Notes under the pieces: model-generated
What the model was told of the DNA's origin: nothing
Seen by the model: only the letters and a program-made list of their open reading frames with translations
Databases searched by the model: none
Assembly (NCBI GenBank): GCA_045123185.1
Contig: JBGVIL010000178.1
Span: 33,874-97,873, forward strand
Direction of reading: 5' to 3'
Length of the DNA: 64,000 bases
DNA from: UBA1231 sp045123185
GTDB lineage: Bacteria; Bacillota_I; Bacilli_A; ML615J-28; CAG-313
Made by a program: the position numbers and the translations under genes
Part shown: positions 1 to 8,138 of the stretch, one piece after another
How the letters are laid out: each line of letters opens with the position of its first letter
Numbering within the stretch: the stretch's first letter is position 1

Positions 1-825
1 ATTAGTTTTTAAATAATAATCAAAAATACTAACATTATTAATTTTAACAAATTGAATTTTCATATTAAACTTTTTGGCTAATAACTCCATTATTTCCTTT
101 TTAGGTATAATTTCATTTTCATCCAATTGAGTTTCATTTGTATAAATTACAATTGTTGTCTTTAATACATTTATGTGTTGCATTGCATTAAGCAATTTAC
201 ATATTCTTGATGTTGCATATTTTTTTGATTTAAATAACGAAATAATTTCATCATAAACCTTTCTTTGAATTTCGGTAATTCCTTTTTTGTTTGCAAAAAT
301 AATATATTCTTTATTTTTCTTTTCTTCTTTTGGTTTAATTTCATTTTTAATTTCAACTTTCTTTTCTTCAACTTTTTCATTATTACCACCAAATATATTT
401 TTTATTGATGATAAGACAGATACCTTTTCCTTTTTAGGCGCATCTATTTTAGATATTATATCAAATTTTTGTTTTTTAACAATACAAGATTCTTTAATAA
501 TTTCATCCAATGATTTATCATTACCTATTGGTATTCGTTCCATCATCGGATTAACAAATCTTTTATGTTCATTTGGTATGTTATCATAGTATGTATTGTT
601 TAAATATTCAGTATCAAATTCTGACAATTTATTTTTATTATGTTTTGGTTCATCAATGGTAAATTCGCCATTTATATAACTTTTAAAACTATAAAATATA
701 TCACAACACATTATAAAAAACAAAATGATACTTAAACATCCACAATAAATGAAACCATTATCAAAAAATGATGGTGACATTGCCAATGAACTTATCAATA
801 TTGTTAATTTTAAAACTACTCTCAT
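1..825 (-). CDS. Membrane-anchored protein, 3' end outside window
   Basis: The reading frame is open from an ATG at 825 to the window edge (275 codons, no stop), so the C-terminus is missing. Two hydrophobic stretches near residues 4-18 and 24-46 suggest a membrane hairpin or signal anchor. They are followed by a polar region, a Lys/Glu-rich linker at about residues 149-173, and a more ordered segment to the edge. I recognise no family. The start is supported by a TATATTTGCA promoter element at 861-870, about 36 bases upstream, embedded in a 13-bp inverted repeat. It is the last gene seen of the minus-strand block and has its own promoter, separate from the helicase pair upstream. Confidence 0.75.
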   Translation of the reverse strand, partial: MRVVLKLTILISSLAMSPSFFDNGFIYCGCLSIILFFIMCCDIFYSFKSYINGEFTIDEPKHNKNKLSEFDTEYLNNTYYDNIPNEHKRFVNPMMERIPIGNDKSLDEIIKESCIVKKQKFDIISKIDAPKKEKVSVLSSIKNIFGGNNEKVEEKKVEIKNEIKPKEEKKNKEYIIFANKKGITEIQRKVYDEIISLFKSKKYATSRICKLLNAMQHINVLKTTIVIYTNETQLDENEIIPKKEIMELLAKKFNMKIQFVKINNVSIFDYYLKTN

Positions 826-843
826 ATTTTTTTATTTAAAAAT

Positions 844-890
844 GTTTTCTTGTTTAACAATGCAAATATATACAAAATAAACAAGAAAAC
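844..890 (-). promoter_or_regulatory. Promoter flanked by a 13-bp perfect inverted repeat (possible operator)
   Basis: Arms at 844-856 and 878-890 are perfect reverse complements (GTTTTCTTGTTTA and partner). The spacer holds the -7 element TATATTTGCA (861-870, minus strand), with a TTTG about 19 bases further upstream as in Bacteroidota promoters. A symmetric pair of arms around a -7 box looks like a dimeric repressor site. A terminator is less likely because no T tract follows the second arm. Confidence 0.6.
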
Positions 891-903
891 AAATTTTTTT
901 ATG

Positions 904-1743
904 TTAAAAAATGTTTTTTGATTCAATAATACTCAAACAACCTTCTTTTTCAGCAATAAGTTTTTCAATTTTGATATCAATGTTGTGTTTCATTTCCGCT
1001 TCTAATTCTTCTTTATTTCTTATAACAGTCATATTTTCTAATTTATTAAAGAAGATTTCCATTTGTTTAAATGTGTGAGAAGCCACAGTATTTGAGTATG
1101 GTTTTAAATTTGAATCATACTTAGTTTCAAGTAAATACATTTTAGTATCAAATAAATTGTATTTATATCTTGGGTCTAAAGCACCATTAATATCTCTAAT
1201 CATATTATATTTAAGATATCTATTATTTTTTACATCTGAATATAATACATCTTTATTAAATAGATTATGAAAATTATGATAAATTTGTTTCTTACGTCTA
1301 TTTAATATTTTATATGATAATACTTCATAAACAAACATGTTATATAATCTTTGTAATGTTGAAAAACCTAATGTTGTTTGCATTTCTTTAATTTGACCAT
1401 ATCCACCACGTCTAACATATATAACTTTCTTTTCAAGTTCTGTATCATAACAAACAAAACAATCATTGTTTGAATAACAAAAACCATCTTTAAGACGTGG
1501 GTCAATTTCAAGTGATAACATGTAAATATCCAATAACTTTAAGTTTGGTTTATTATCAAACCATTTTAATGTATTTAAATTGTAATATTGTCTTTTACGT
1601 GATTTATCTAAATATGGCATAAAACTATTATCAGAATTAATAAATTTATTAATTATATTAAAATAAACAGTTTTATTTCTTTCAGTTTTAACATCTATAT
1701 AAAACTCACCTAAAATTTTTTTCTTTTGTTCGTCATTAAACAT
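904..1743 (-). CDS. Conserved-looking protein of unknown function, partner of helicase
   Basis: 279 aa starting at ATG 1743, only 18 bases after the helicase gene stop, so the two are probably one transcript. No motif that I can name is visible. The protein is mixed charged and aromatic, with two Cys near residues 88-98 and a basic stretch RRKK near residue 150. No signal peptide or membrane segment is seen. Its place directly behind an SF2 helicase suggests a DNA- or RNA-processing role, which is inference only. Confidence 0.7.
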   Translation of the reverse strand: MFNDEQKKKILGEFYIDVKTERNKTVYFNIINKFINSDNSFMPYLDKSRKRQYYNLNTLKWFDNKPNLKLLDIYMLSLEIDPRLKDGFCYSNNDCFVCYDTELEKKVIYVRRGGYGQIKEMQTTLGFSTLQRLYNMFVYEVLSYKILNRRKKQIYHNFHNLFNKDVLYSDVKNNRYLKYNMIRDINGALDPRYKYNLFDTKMYLLETKYDSNLKPYSNTVASHTFKQMEIFFNKLENMTVIRNKEELEAEMKHNIDIKIEKLIAEKEGCLSIIESKNIF

Positions 1744-1761
1744 ATTTCAATATCTTTTTTT

Positions 1762-3573
1762 TTAAATTAAACTTGTGTCTTTATGAGGCTTGTATTGATT
1801 CTTTCTTGAAAATAATAATTTCTTTTGTCCAACTTCAACATGATAAACCAATAAACGCTTATTTCCACTAACAATAATATCAGAACCATTTTCATTAATG
1901 TTTGCATCCAAAACTAATGAAATACATTTTTTACCAACATCTTCTTTAGTTAGATAATTTCTATTTGTATCTTCAACAAATTTCTTAATCTTATCTGCTC
2001 TAAATGGAAATACCATCAAATCCTTATCAAATGAATTAAAACGTTTATCTTGTGAAGATTTAGCATAATTATTTTTACCACTCATATGAACTTCACCAAT
2101 ATAATCATAATCTAAATGATAATTGTTAGTAGCAAAAATGTTTTTAATATTATCTTCAATTAAACTAATTCTATTTCTTTTACCTTTACATTTCTTATAT
2201 AATACTTTAATAATATCATCACTCAATGGTATTGCAAAGTTACCACATGAACGTGAACCAAACATTACATCATTTCCTTGATAACCATTATCAACCCATT
2301 CTAATTTTTGTTTATCACATGGAATAATATCTCTGTTTTGCAAATCATTTTCCCAATTTGAATACATATTTGCTAAACCATAATTAACATAAAAATGAGT
2401 CTTTTTAAAATTTTCATTATTTGAACGATAACCACACATTCGTCCTAACAATGCTTGTGCTGTTGTATCACATTTAAGTGAATAATCATAAACCATATAA
2501 ATTAAATCTTTATATCGTTCCTTAATTGTAATACCAGCACGAAATGCACCCTTAATTAATACAATCAATGGTTTATCATTTCTTCTAATACCATTCATTT
2601 CATAGAACTTACTCATTCTATTATTTTCAATTAATCGTTCAAATTCAATATCAAGTTTATCATATTCAATCTTTGAACCACTTGCATACATTTCAAATAT
2701 ATTGAAATTTGTTTCAACAAATTGATTTTCTTTAATAATATCAAAATCTCTAGTTCTGATTATAATCACACCATCTTCTTCATTATCATTCATACGATAA
2801 TAAGAATCTTCAATATAATCAAAAATAGTACCATCCTTAATATCATCTTTTGTTGCTTCAAATACTAACTCATTATTAATGAAATCACTTACACCATAAT
2901 AATCATCATCATGGTCAAGTTCAATACCTTTTTTACAATTTGCAGTATCTGATACTAATTCATCAAATGGTGTTGCTGATACTGATACTATATAAATGTT
3001 TCTTCTAATTAATTCATTTGTGTCTTTCCAATCAATACCATTCTTAACTAAGAATTTTGTCAATATATTCTTTTCATTTGAACCATAGTGTGATTCATCA
3101 ATAAAAATTAATGTGTTATCCAAAATTCCATCAAATGACATTAAATCACTATTCTTTAACACAAAATACTTATTTTCACTAAGGTTTCTTTTGCATCTTT
3201 TTCCAAAATATGTATTATCAACATTAGCGTCAGCAATTTGTTCAATTACACGTTTATATGTTTGTTCTTTCAATCCACAATCATTCATACCACTAATAAA
3301 CATGTATTTTTTAATAGCCATATTCTTATGCAAATTAGCCTTGTTAATAATATTAACAACTGAATTACAAACGCTCGTTTTGCCACTTTGTGGGCTTGCA
3401 ATCAAATTTACGTGGTTGCTTCTCAATATATTAGAAGCAATTTGCATAACAATTTTTCTAGCACAATTAATTGATGTATCATGTATATAATTATTACTAT
3501 TCTTATCAGTAGTAACTCTAAAGTAATCGTTGTTTCTTGCTATCAAAATACTTGCCAAATTTTTCTTATCCAT
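1762..3573 (-). CDS. Superfamily 2 helicase / DEAH-type ATPase
   Basis: 603 aa with the helicase motifs in order: Walker A (SGKTS, Lys near residue 65), DESH motif II near residue 175, SAT motif III (VSVSATPF) near residue 200, and a C-terminal motif VI (QALLGRMCGYR) near residue 400. This layout is that of SF2 helicases resembling type III restriction or phage UvsW-like enzymes, which unwind nucleic acid with ATP. About 180 residues after the helicase core have no domain that I can name. The start at 3573 follows the promoter element TATATTTGCA at 3595-3604. The exact substrate cannot be inferred. Confidence 0.85.
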   Translation of the reverse strand: MDKKNLASILIARNNDYFRVTTDKNSNNYIHDTSINCARKIVMQIASNILRSNHVNLIASPQSGKTSVCNSVVNIINKANLHKNMAIKKYMFISGMNDCGLKEQTYKRVIEQIADANVDNTYFGKRCKRNLSENKYFVLKNSDLMSFDGILDNTLIFIDESHYGSNEKNILTKFLVKNGIDWKDTNELIRRNIYIVSVSATPFDELVSDTANCKKGIELDHDDDYYGVSDFINNELVFEATKDDIKDGTIFDYIEDSYYRMNDNEEDGVIIIRTRDFDIIKENQFVETNFNIFEMYASGSKIEYDKLDIEFERLIENNRMSKFYEMNGIRRNDKPLIVLIKGAFRAGITIKERYKDLIYMVYDYSLKCDTTAQALLGRMCGYRSNNENFKKTHFYVNYGLANMYSNWENDLQNRDIIPCDKQKLEWVDNGYQGNDVMFGSRSCGNFAIPLSDDIIKVLYKKCKGKRNRISLIEDNIKNIFATNNYHLDYDYIGEVHMSGKNNYAKSSQDKRFNSFDKDLMVFPFRADKIKKFVEDTNRNYLTKEDVGKKCISLVLDANINENGSDIIVSGNKRLLVYHVEVGQKKLLFSRKNQYKPHKDTSLI

Positions 3574-3594
3574 AACTTATCTATTTATATTTTA

Positions 3595-3604
3595 TGCAAA
3601 TATA
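3595..3604 (-). promoter_or_regulatory. Bacteroidota-type -7 element for helicase operon
   Basis: TATATTTGCA on the minus strand, 22 bases before the helicase ATG. It matches TAnnTTTG of Bacteroidota sigma-70 promoters. Confidence 0.6.
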
Positions 3605-3661
3605 CTATATTTTATAATATAAAACAAATATAAAACATTTTTTTAACAAAAAATAACATTT

Positions 3662-4423
3662 ATGGGTAGATATACAGTATTAAATTTTATAGAAAAAGCA
3701 CGTAAAATTCATGGTGATAAGTATGATTATTCAAAAGTAGAATATATAGACCATAATACTAAAGTTTGTGTTATATGTCCTATACATGGTGAATTTTATA
3801 TATCACCAAAAGACCATTTAACTAAAAGAGGATGTAGAAAATGTTTTTATGAACGTATAAGATACACCAAAGAAAAATTTATTGAAGAATCTTATAAAGT
3901 TCATGGTGATAAGTATGATTATTCAAAAGTAGAATATATAAATAGTAGAACTAAAGTTTGTATAATTTGTCCAATTCATGGTGAATTTTGGCAAACACCT
4001 AAATCTCATATTCAAAATACTGGTTGCCCTAGATGTTCATATAGTCATATGGAATCATTAATTTATAATTTTTTAAATAAACATAATATTAGTTTTGAAG
4101 AACAAAAGAAATTTAAATGGTTAGGTAAACAATCATTAGATTTTTATTTACCAGAGTATAATATTGCAATTGAATGTCAAGGTATACAACATTTTAAAAA
4201 GGTTGATTATTTTGAAAATGTTAATGATAAATGGGGAGGATATGAAAATATAATTAAAAGAGATAAGAAAAAATTAAATTTATGTAATGAAAATAATGTA
4301 AAATTAATATATTTTTCAAATTTAAAACTTAATTTTCCATATGAAGTAATAACAAATGTTGATATTTTGTTAGAAACAATTAAAAACGGAGATACACAAA
4401 ATATCTCCGTTAAAAAATGTTAA
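3662..4423 (+). CDS. Free-standing endonuclease with two zinc-ribbon repeats and a Vsr/PD-(D/E)XK-like nuclease domain
   Basis: 253 aa. Two copies of a Cys-containing module (HGDKYDYSKVEYI...CPIHGEF...GC..C) cover about residues 10-60 and 70-125. This is the DUF723-type repeat common in phage homing endonucleases. The C-terminal half carries a nuclease-like core: LDFYLPEYNIAIECQGIQHF near residues 157-176, resembling the D...ExQ pattern of DUF559/Vsr-type nucleases. It is the only plus-strand gene in the first 7.6 kb, sitting between two minus-strand operons, which fits an inserted mobile gene. A terminator hairpin overlaps its last codons. No intron is visible around it. Confidence 0.8.
   Translation: MGRYTVLNFIEKARKIHGDKYDYSKVEYIDHNTKVCVICPIHGEFYISPKDHLTKRGCRKCFYERIRYTKEKFIEESYKVHGDKYDYSKVEYINSRTKVCIICPIHGEFWQTPKSHIQNTGCPRCSYSHMESLIYNFLNKHNISFEEQKKFKWLGKQSLDFYLPEYNIAIECQGIQHFKKVDYFENVNDKWGGYENIIKRDKKKLNLCNENNVKLIYFSNLKLNFPYEVITNVDILLETIKNGDTQNISVKKC
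4385..4411. terminator. Bidirectional terminator overlapping the nuclease 3' end
   Basis: Perfect 10-bp stem AACGGAGATA / TATCTCCGTT with a 7-base loop. It lies within the last codons of the plus-strand nuclease gene and just past the stop of the minus-strand gene at 4429. A-rich and T-rich flanks allow termination both ways. The same hairpin recurs at 46686-46712. Confidence 0.75.
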
Positions 4424-4428
4424 ATGAT

Positions 4429-4704
4429 TTACCAACTAATTTTAATATTACAATGATAATTAGAAAAACTTGATATTTTTACATTAAAACCAAGTTCTCT
4501 AAGAAATGACATAACTATTTCAACATCCATATTTTGATGTATAGTTTCAATGCAAAAATTATTACCTTTTTTTGCTTCTTCTTTAATTTTTTTTAAAGTA
4601 TTTTTCTTAAGTAAGTCTTCAATAACTTTATTTGTCATTTCTCTTGCTTCTTTTGCAGTTATAAAATCAATAGTTTTACTATCATAATATTTTTGTTCAC
4701 TCAT
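4429..4704 (-). CDS. Small protein of unknown function
   Basis: 91 aa, last gene of the 6580-to-4429 minus operon; it starts 3 bases after the stop of the gene upstream. A helical N-terminal half rich in Lys and Glu is followed by a short alternating segment ending in ...HCNIKISW. There is no recognised family and no signal peptide. The operon ends at the hairpin at 4385-4411. Confidence 0.7.
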   Translation of the reverse strand: MSEQKYYDSKTIDFITAKEAREMTNKVIEDLLKKNTLKKIKEEAKKGNNFCIETIHQNMDVEIVMSFLRELGFNVKISSFSNYHCNIKISW

Positions 4705-4707
4705 TGT

Positions 4708-5415
4708 TTATTTTGATGTTAAATTAACAACTTCAATTTGTTTAATTTTATGCTTTTGTAAAAATTTATGCATAAGTGTGGATTTATACATAGTGTAAAT
4801 AGTTCCACTTGAAGTTGATGTGGATGATGATAATATTCTATATGTACAAGAATAATCATTTTTTGAAATAATATAAATGTCTTTTCTTGTTTCTGTTGGC
4901 AATGGTGGAACATGATATACTGTTTTTTCTTCAATCTTATCCCATTCCATTAATGGTTTAATACTATCAAAAATTGAACGTTTTTCAGTATAATTTAATT
5001 TAATTGGTTCATTAGTTTTTTTAGAATTATTAACACTAGCAATTGCTTTCAAAGGACAATATGATGGAATCTGAACATCTTTGTCACTTGGTACTGACAT
5101 ATCAAGCAAAGTTTTTACACCATTATACATACAATGCCAATTATTATAATTCTTAATAGAACCTTTACTAATTAAAGTGCATTGTGAATATTTACAAACA
5201 TTACAACTTTTTGGTAATGTATTATTGTCTCTATTATCACCATAAATATTAGCCATATCTTTTTTCATTAAATCTTCTAATGTTACATCACTTTTTTCAA
5301 ATTCAAAATCACATATATTTACTATATCTTCAATGTAATCTTCATCAAAGATACATTTTTCACAATTTGAACAATCTACTTTTTCACAAATTTTACCATG
5401 ATATTCTATTGGCAT
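4708..5415 (-). CDS. Cysteine-rich, probably zinc-binding protein
   Basis: 235 aa. Two Cys clusters are visible: residues about 9-21 (C, CxxC, C) and about 72-120 (CNVCKYSQC..., WHC, YCPL), consistent with one or two structural zinc sites. The middle and C-terminal parts lack a motif that I recognise, apart from a Ser/Thr-rich stretch near residue 200. It starts 3 bases after the peptidyl-tRNA hydrolase stop, so the genes are translationally close. Function unknown. Confidence 0.7.
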   Translation of the reverse strand: MPIEYHGKICEKVDCSNCEKCIFDEDYIEDIVNICDFEFEKSDVTLEDLMKKDMANIYGDNRDNNTLPKSCNVCKYSQCTLISKGSIKNYNNWHCMYNGVKTLLDMSVPSDKDVQIPSYCPLKAIASVNNSKKTNEPIKLNYTEKRSIFDSIKPLMEWDKIEEKTVYHVPPLPTETRKDIYIISKNDYSCTYRILSSSTSTSSGTIYTMYKSTLMHKFLQKHKIKQIEVVNLTSK

Positions 5416-5418
5416 AAT

Positions 5419-5871
5419 TTAAAACAATTTTAAATCTTTTGTAAAAACATCAATATCTTCACTCCAAAACGGTCCAATACCAATACATGTATTAGTTGGA
5501 ACACCATTAAATTCTGTTAAACCACAATCAGTAATAAGTTCACATGGTATATCAGGTCTTTCTTTTTTAACTTTATTATAAAGTTTCAAAAGTTCCTTTT
5601 CATCTTCGACACATAAACAAATTTTTGTAAATATACCATTTAACCAAACATCTAACATTGAATTATGGTCAAATTCAATACTCATTCTTGTACCAACAGA
5701 AGGGAAGGTATCATCACGCCATATTTCTTCTTTTTTAAAGAAAGATAATAAACATGCCATGCTTGCGTGTGCTATACTTGAACACATCTTACCCTTTCTA
5801 ATAGATTTTTCACCTTTCAATAAATCTTTTCTGAAAACAATTACTTGTTTAACTTTTTTATCTTCATTCAT
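5419..5871 (-). CDS. pth2: Peptidyl-tRNA hydrolase, PTH2 family
   Basis: 150 aa, close to the usual PTH2 length. Family features: an N-terminal strand with VIVFRKDL near residue 10, GKMCSSIAHAS near 27-37 (matching the GKxAAQxxHA motif but with Ser where the family often has Gln), and a C-terminal LITDCGLTEFNGVPTNT...GIGP segment near 113-136. PTH2 enzymes release peptide from peptidyl-tRNA that has dropped off ribosomes. It sits inside a five-gene minus operon. Together with four tRNA genes and a CCA-adding enzyme in this window it points to phage control of tRNA turnover. The changed motif residue leaves catalysis likely but unproven. Confidence 0.88.
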   Translation of the reverse strand: MNEDKKVKQVIVFRKDLLKGEKSIRKGKMCSSIAHASMACLLSFFKKEEIWRDDTFPSVGTRMSIEFDHNSMLDVWLNGIFTKICLCVEDEKELLKLYNKVKKERPDIPCELITDCGLTEFNGVPTNTCIGIGPFWSEDIDVFTKDLKLF

Positions 5872-5886
5872 ACTGAAATATCATCT

Positions 5887-6039
5887 TCATTCATTGTCTT
5901 TAATTTCTTTTTCAAGTTGTTCACATAACTTATCAATGTATTCAATACCATTATTTGACATTGACAATGCTACTAATGCGCCACATACTTCTTCGATAAG
6001 TTGTTTACTAACTAATATTTTTTTATTATTACCATCCAT
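5887..6039 (-). CDS. Small acidic protein of unknown function
   Basis: 50 aa if started at ATG 6039. That ATG overlaps the upstream stop (ATGGATGGTAA), the type of overlap also seen at 55340-55350 and 62797-62800. A longer frame to 6102 exists but runs far into the upstream gene, so I prefer the short start. The product is mostly helical, begins MDGNNKK and ends in Glu/Lys. No family recognised. Confidence 0.6.
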   Translation of the reverse strand: MDGNNKKILVSKQLIEEVCGALVALSMSNNGIEYIDKLCEQLEKEIKDNE

Positions 6040-6580
6040 GTTGTTGAATTTGTCTAAATTTTTCCATAAAATCATCACCATATTCATTAATGAAATCTTC
6101 ATATGTAATATATGGGTTTTTATTTAAAAATTCACGATACATTGCCATTAAGAATAAGTCTTGATTATTTTTTGGTTGTGGCATACCTTGATTCATTTTT
6201 TCCATATCATCAAGAAATTGTTCACCATATATATTATAACAAGCCAAATCAAAAATTTCTTGGCCTAACATACCAATATCAAGTTTATTCTTTGTTTGAA
6301 AATGCTCAACAAAAAGTCTTAACATTGTATTGATTATAAAGGTTACTTGTTCATATTTATCATTTGGGTTTCTTCTATGTCTTTGATAATCATTTTCAGC
6401 AACATAGTTGATAAAATCCATTGTTTTTTTCAAGTCACCTTTTTCAAATTTTTTTTCATAATCACTAGGTATTCTAAATGTTTTGAAACTTTGTTTAAAT
6501 TGAGGGAATAAATTATGATTCTTTATTACTCTCAAAAAACATTTACAAACAATAAAATGCTTTTCTCTGTTATTTCTCAT
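6029..6580 (-). CDS. Protein of unknown function, first gene of operon
   Basis: 183 aa, basic N-terminal half, followed by a segment rich in Met, Gln and Asn (about residues 125-145) and a helical C-terminus. No membrane segment or signal peptide. It leads the operon 6580 to 4429 that includes peptidyl-tRNA hydrolase, with promoter element TATTTTTGCA at 6608-6617. No family recognised. Confidence 0.72.
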   Translation of the reverse strand: MRNNREKHFIVCKCFLRVIKNHNLFPQFKQSFKTFRIPSDYEKKFEKGDLKKTMDFINYVAENDYQRHRRNPNDKYEQVTFIINTMLRLFVEHFQTKNKLDIGMLGQEIFDLACYNIYGEQFLDDMEKMNQGMPQPKNNQDLFLMAMYREFLNKNPYITYEDFINEYGDDFMEKFRQIQQHGW

Positions 6581-6607
6581 TTTTTTTAGTTATTAAAATT
6601 TTTATAG

Positions 6608-6617
6608 TGCAAAAATA
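6608..6617 (-). promoter_or_regulatory. Bacteroidota-type -7 element
   Basis: TATTTTTGCA on the minus strand, 28 bases before the ATG at 6580; drives the five-gene operon with peptidyl-tRNA hydrolase. Confidence 0.6.
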
Positions 6618-6651
6618 TAGATTATTATTGAAAATAACAACACAATTATAG

Positions 6652-7509
6652 TTAAAAATTGTTAAAGTAATCAGAATTTAACTCTAAAATATGATAATCA
6701 AAGGTATAATCAGCATTTGATAGTGCTATAAACCTAATTCCATTTATATTATCTTCGTTTCTTTCATGGAAATGACCATACACCCATTTTTTAATAATAT
6801 TGTTATTTTTTATTAAAAAATCATAAATTTTTGTAACATTTAATCTTTCATGTTCCAAATCCTTTAATAAATTTTTATCTTTATTTATCCAATATTCTAT
6901 ACCATTCTTATCAGATTTAAAAGCAAAATTTGGACTAGTATGAGTTATTACATAATCAATATTAAATGATAAATCATTAATAAAACTTAACAAATTTTCA
7001 TCATAAATTGGTAGTTCATCTTCCCAATATGTTTTTTGAGTATGTTTTATTATTTCTTCTTTTGATATATTTTCATTAAATTCTAACTCAATTTGATATT
7101 TTGTCTCAACATTTTTGTTAAAAAAATATATTCTATCACTTCTATCTATTGATAAACCACCACCAACACATAAAATATTTTTATTATTTGTTTGAACAAT
7201 TGTATAATCTTTTAATGTTTTAACATTTGAAAAATTAATTTTATTTTCATTAAAATATGATGGGTCATCATGATTTCCACGAATCATTAATAAATGTATA
7301 TTTCTAAAAATACATTCATTATTTATACTTTCAAATAAATTTTTATAATATTTTTCATTATAAAAACCAACACCACAATCACCAGCAATAAATAATATGC
7401 AATTTTTTATGTCAAAATCTTTTATATTTTTCATAAAAAAACCAAAATCACCATGAGTATCAGCAATAACATATATATCTTTTTTTGGTAATTCTAAAAT
7501 ATCAACCAT
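6652..7509 (-). CDS. Calcineurin-like metallophosphoesterase
   Basis: 285 aa with the full metal-site set: DTHGD (Asp17, His19), AGDCG near residue 42, RGNHDDPSYF near residue 77, ITHTSP near residue 170 and YGHFHER near residue 245. These are the five signature blocks of calcineurin-like phosphoesterases with a di-metal centre. The substrate is not predictable. The gene is monocistronic, with promoter element TATTTTTGCA at 7528-7537. A clear paralogue lies at 47527-48708 and shares the GNHDDPSYF block. Confidence 0.9.
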   Translation of the reverse strand: MVDILELPKKDIYVIADTHGDFGFFMKNIKDFDIKNCILFIAGDCGVGFYNEKYYKNLFESINNECIFRNIHLLMIRGNHDDPSYFNENKINFSNVKTLKDYTIVQTNNKNILCVGGGLSIDRSDRIYFFNKNVETKYQIELEFNENISKEEIIKHTQKTYWEDELPIYDENLLSFINDLSFNIDYVITHTSPNFAFKSDKNGIEYWINKDKNLLKDLEHERLNVTKIYDFLIKNNNIIKKWVYGHFHERNEDNINGIRFIALSNADYTFDYHILELNSDYFNNF

Positions 7510-7527
7510 AATACATAAATTTTTTTA

Positions 7528-7537
7528 TGCAAAAATA
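7528..7537 (-). promoter_or_regulatory. Bacteroidota-type -7 element
   Basis: TATTTTTGCA on the minus strand, 19 bases before the phosphoesterase ATG. Confidence 0.6.
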
Positions 7538-7717
7538 CATATTATTTTTTATATATACAAATTTTATTATGTTAATAAATCTTAAAAATATTATAATATA
7601 TTATATAAAATAATATATTATATAATATAATTTTAATAAATTTTATATTATATTATTTGTTTTTTTAATATAATTTATATAATTTTGTAATATAAATTAA
7701 ATAATATTATAACTTAT
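7538..7717. other. Gene-free, almost pure A/T divergent spacer
   Basis: About 180 bases with almost no G or C, including self-complementary runs of TTATATAA type around 7597-7660. It separates the divergent genes at 7509 and 7718 and marks the left edge of the appendage island. I see no gene. It could melt easily or hold promoters for the plus-strand gene. Confidence 0.5.
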
Positions 7718-8089
7718 ATGGGAAAAAAGAAAAAACCAAAATTAACAACAGCAGAAATAATGAAAGCAATTATTGATGAAGATTTATTAAAAGAAAGAAA
7801 AGAAACTGCATCTTCAGCAATAACAAAAACAACAATTGTTAATGAAAAATTTGAAATTATACCAAAATGGTTTGAAATACCAATAAAGAAAAGTGATTTT
7901 ATAATAAAAGAACATGAAAATAAATTTTATGCAAAACATAATAAATGGAAAAATAATATTTGGATTGGGGCATATGATAGTGAAAAAGAATTAAATGATG
8001 TAATTAATTCATATGTTAAAGAAACAAAGAAAAAACCAATGGATAGAAATATTAAAGGAATAAAATCAATATTAATTGAATTTAATTAA
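7718..8089 (+). CDS. Basic protein of unknown function
   Basis: 123 aa with a strongly basic start (GKKKKPK), then helical acidic and basic segments and a short beta-like middle (NKWKNNIWIGAYDSEKELNDVI) reminiscent of AP2/integrase-type DNA-binding modules. That resemblance is weak. It is followed directly by a bidirectional terminator. There is no signal peptide, and DNA binding is only a guess. Confidence 0.6.
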   Translation: MGKKKKPKLTTAEIMKAIIDEDLLKERKETASSAITKTTIVNEKFEIIPKWFEIPIKKSDFIIKEHENKFYAKHNKWKNNIWIGAYDSEKELNDVINSYVKETKKKPMDRNIKGIKSILIEFN

Positions 8090-8095
8090 ATAAAA

Positions 8096-8124
8096 AAGAG
8101 TGGTAATTTTTATTTACCACTCTT
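8096..8124. terminator. Bidirectional terminator
   Basis: 11-bp perfect stem AAGAGTGGTAA / TTACCACTCTT between convergent genes ending at 8089 and 8139, with A-rich and T-rich flanks. Confidence 0.8.
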
Positions 8125-8138
8125 AAATTATAATTTAA

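Noticed and set aside
171..392. Lys-rich 73-residue minus-strand frame
   Set aside because: It is an out-of-frame reading of the Lys/Glu linker in the gene at 1-825.
3113..3490. Hydrophobic 125-residue plus-strand frame that looks like a membrane protein
   Set aside because: It is antisense to the helicase motifs I and II, which are clearly coding on the minus strand.
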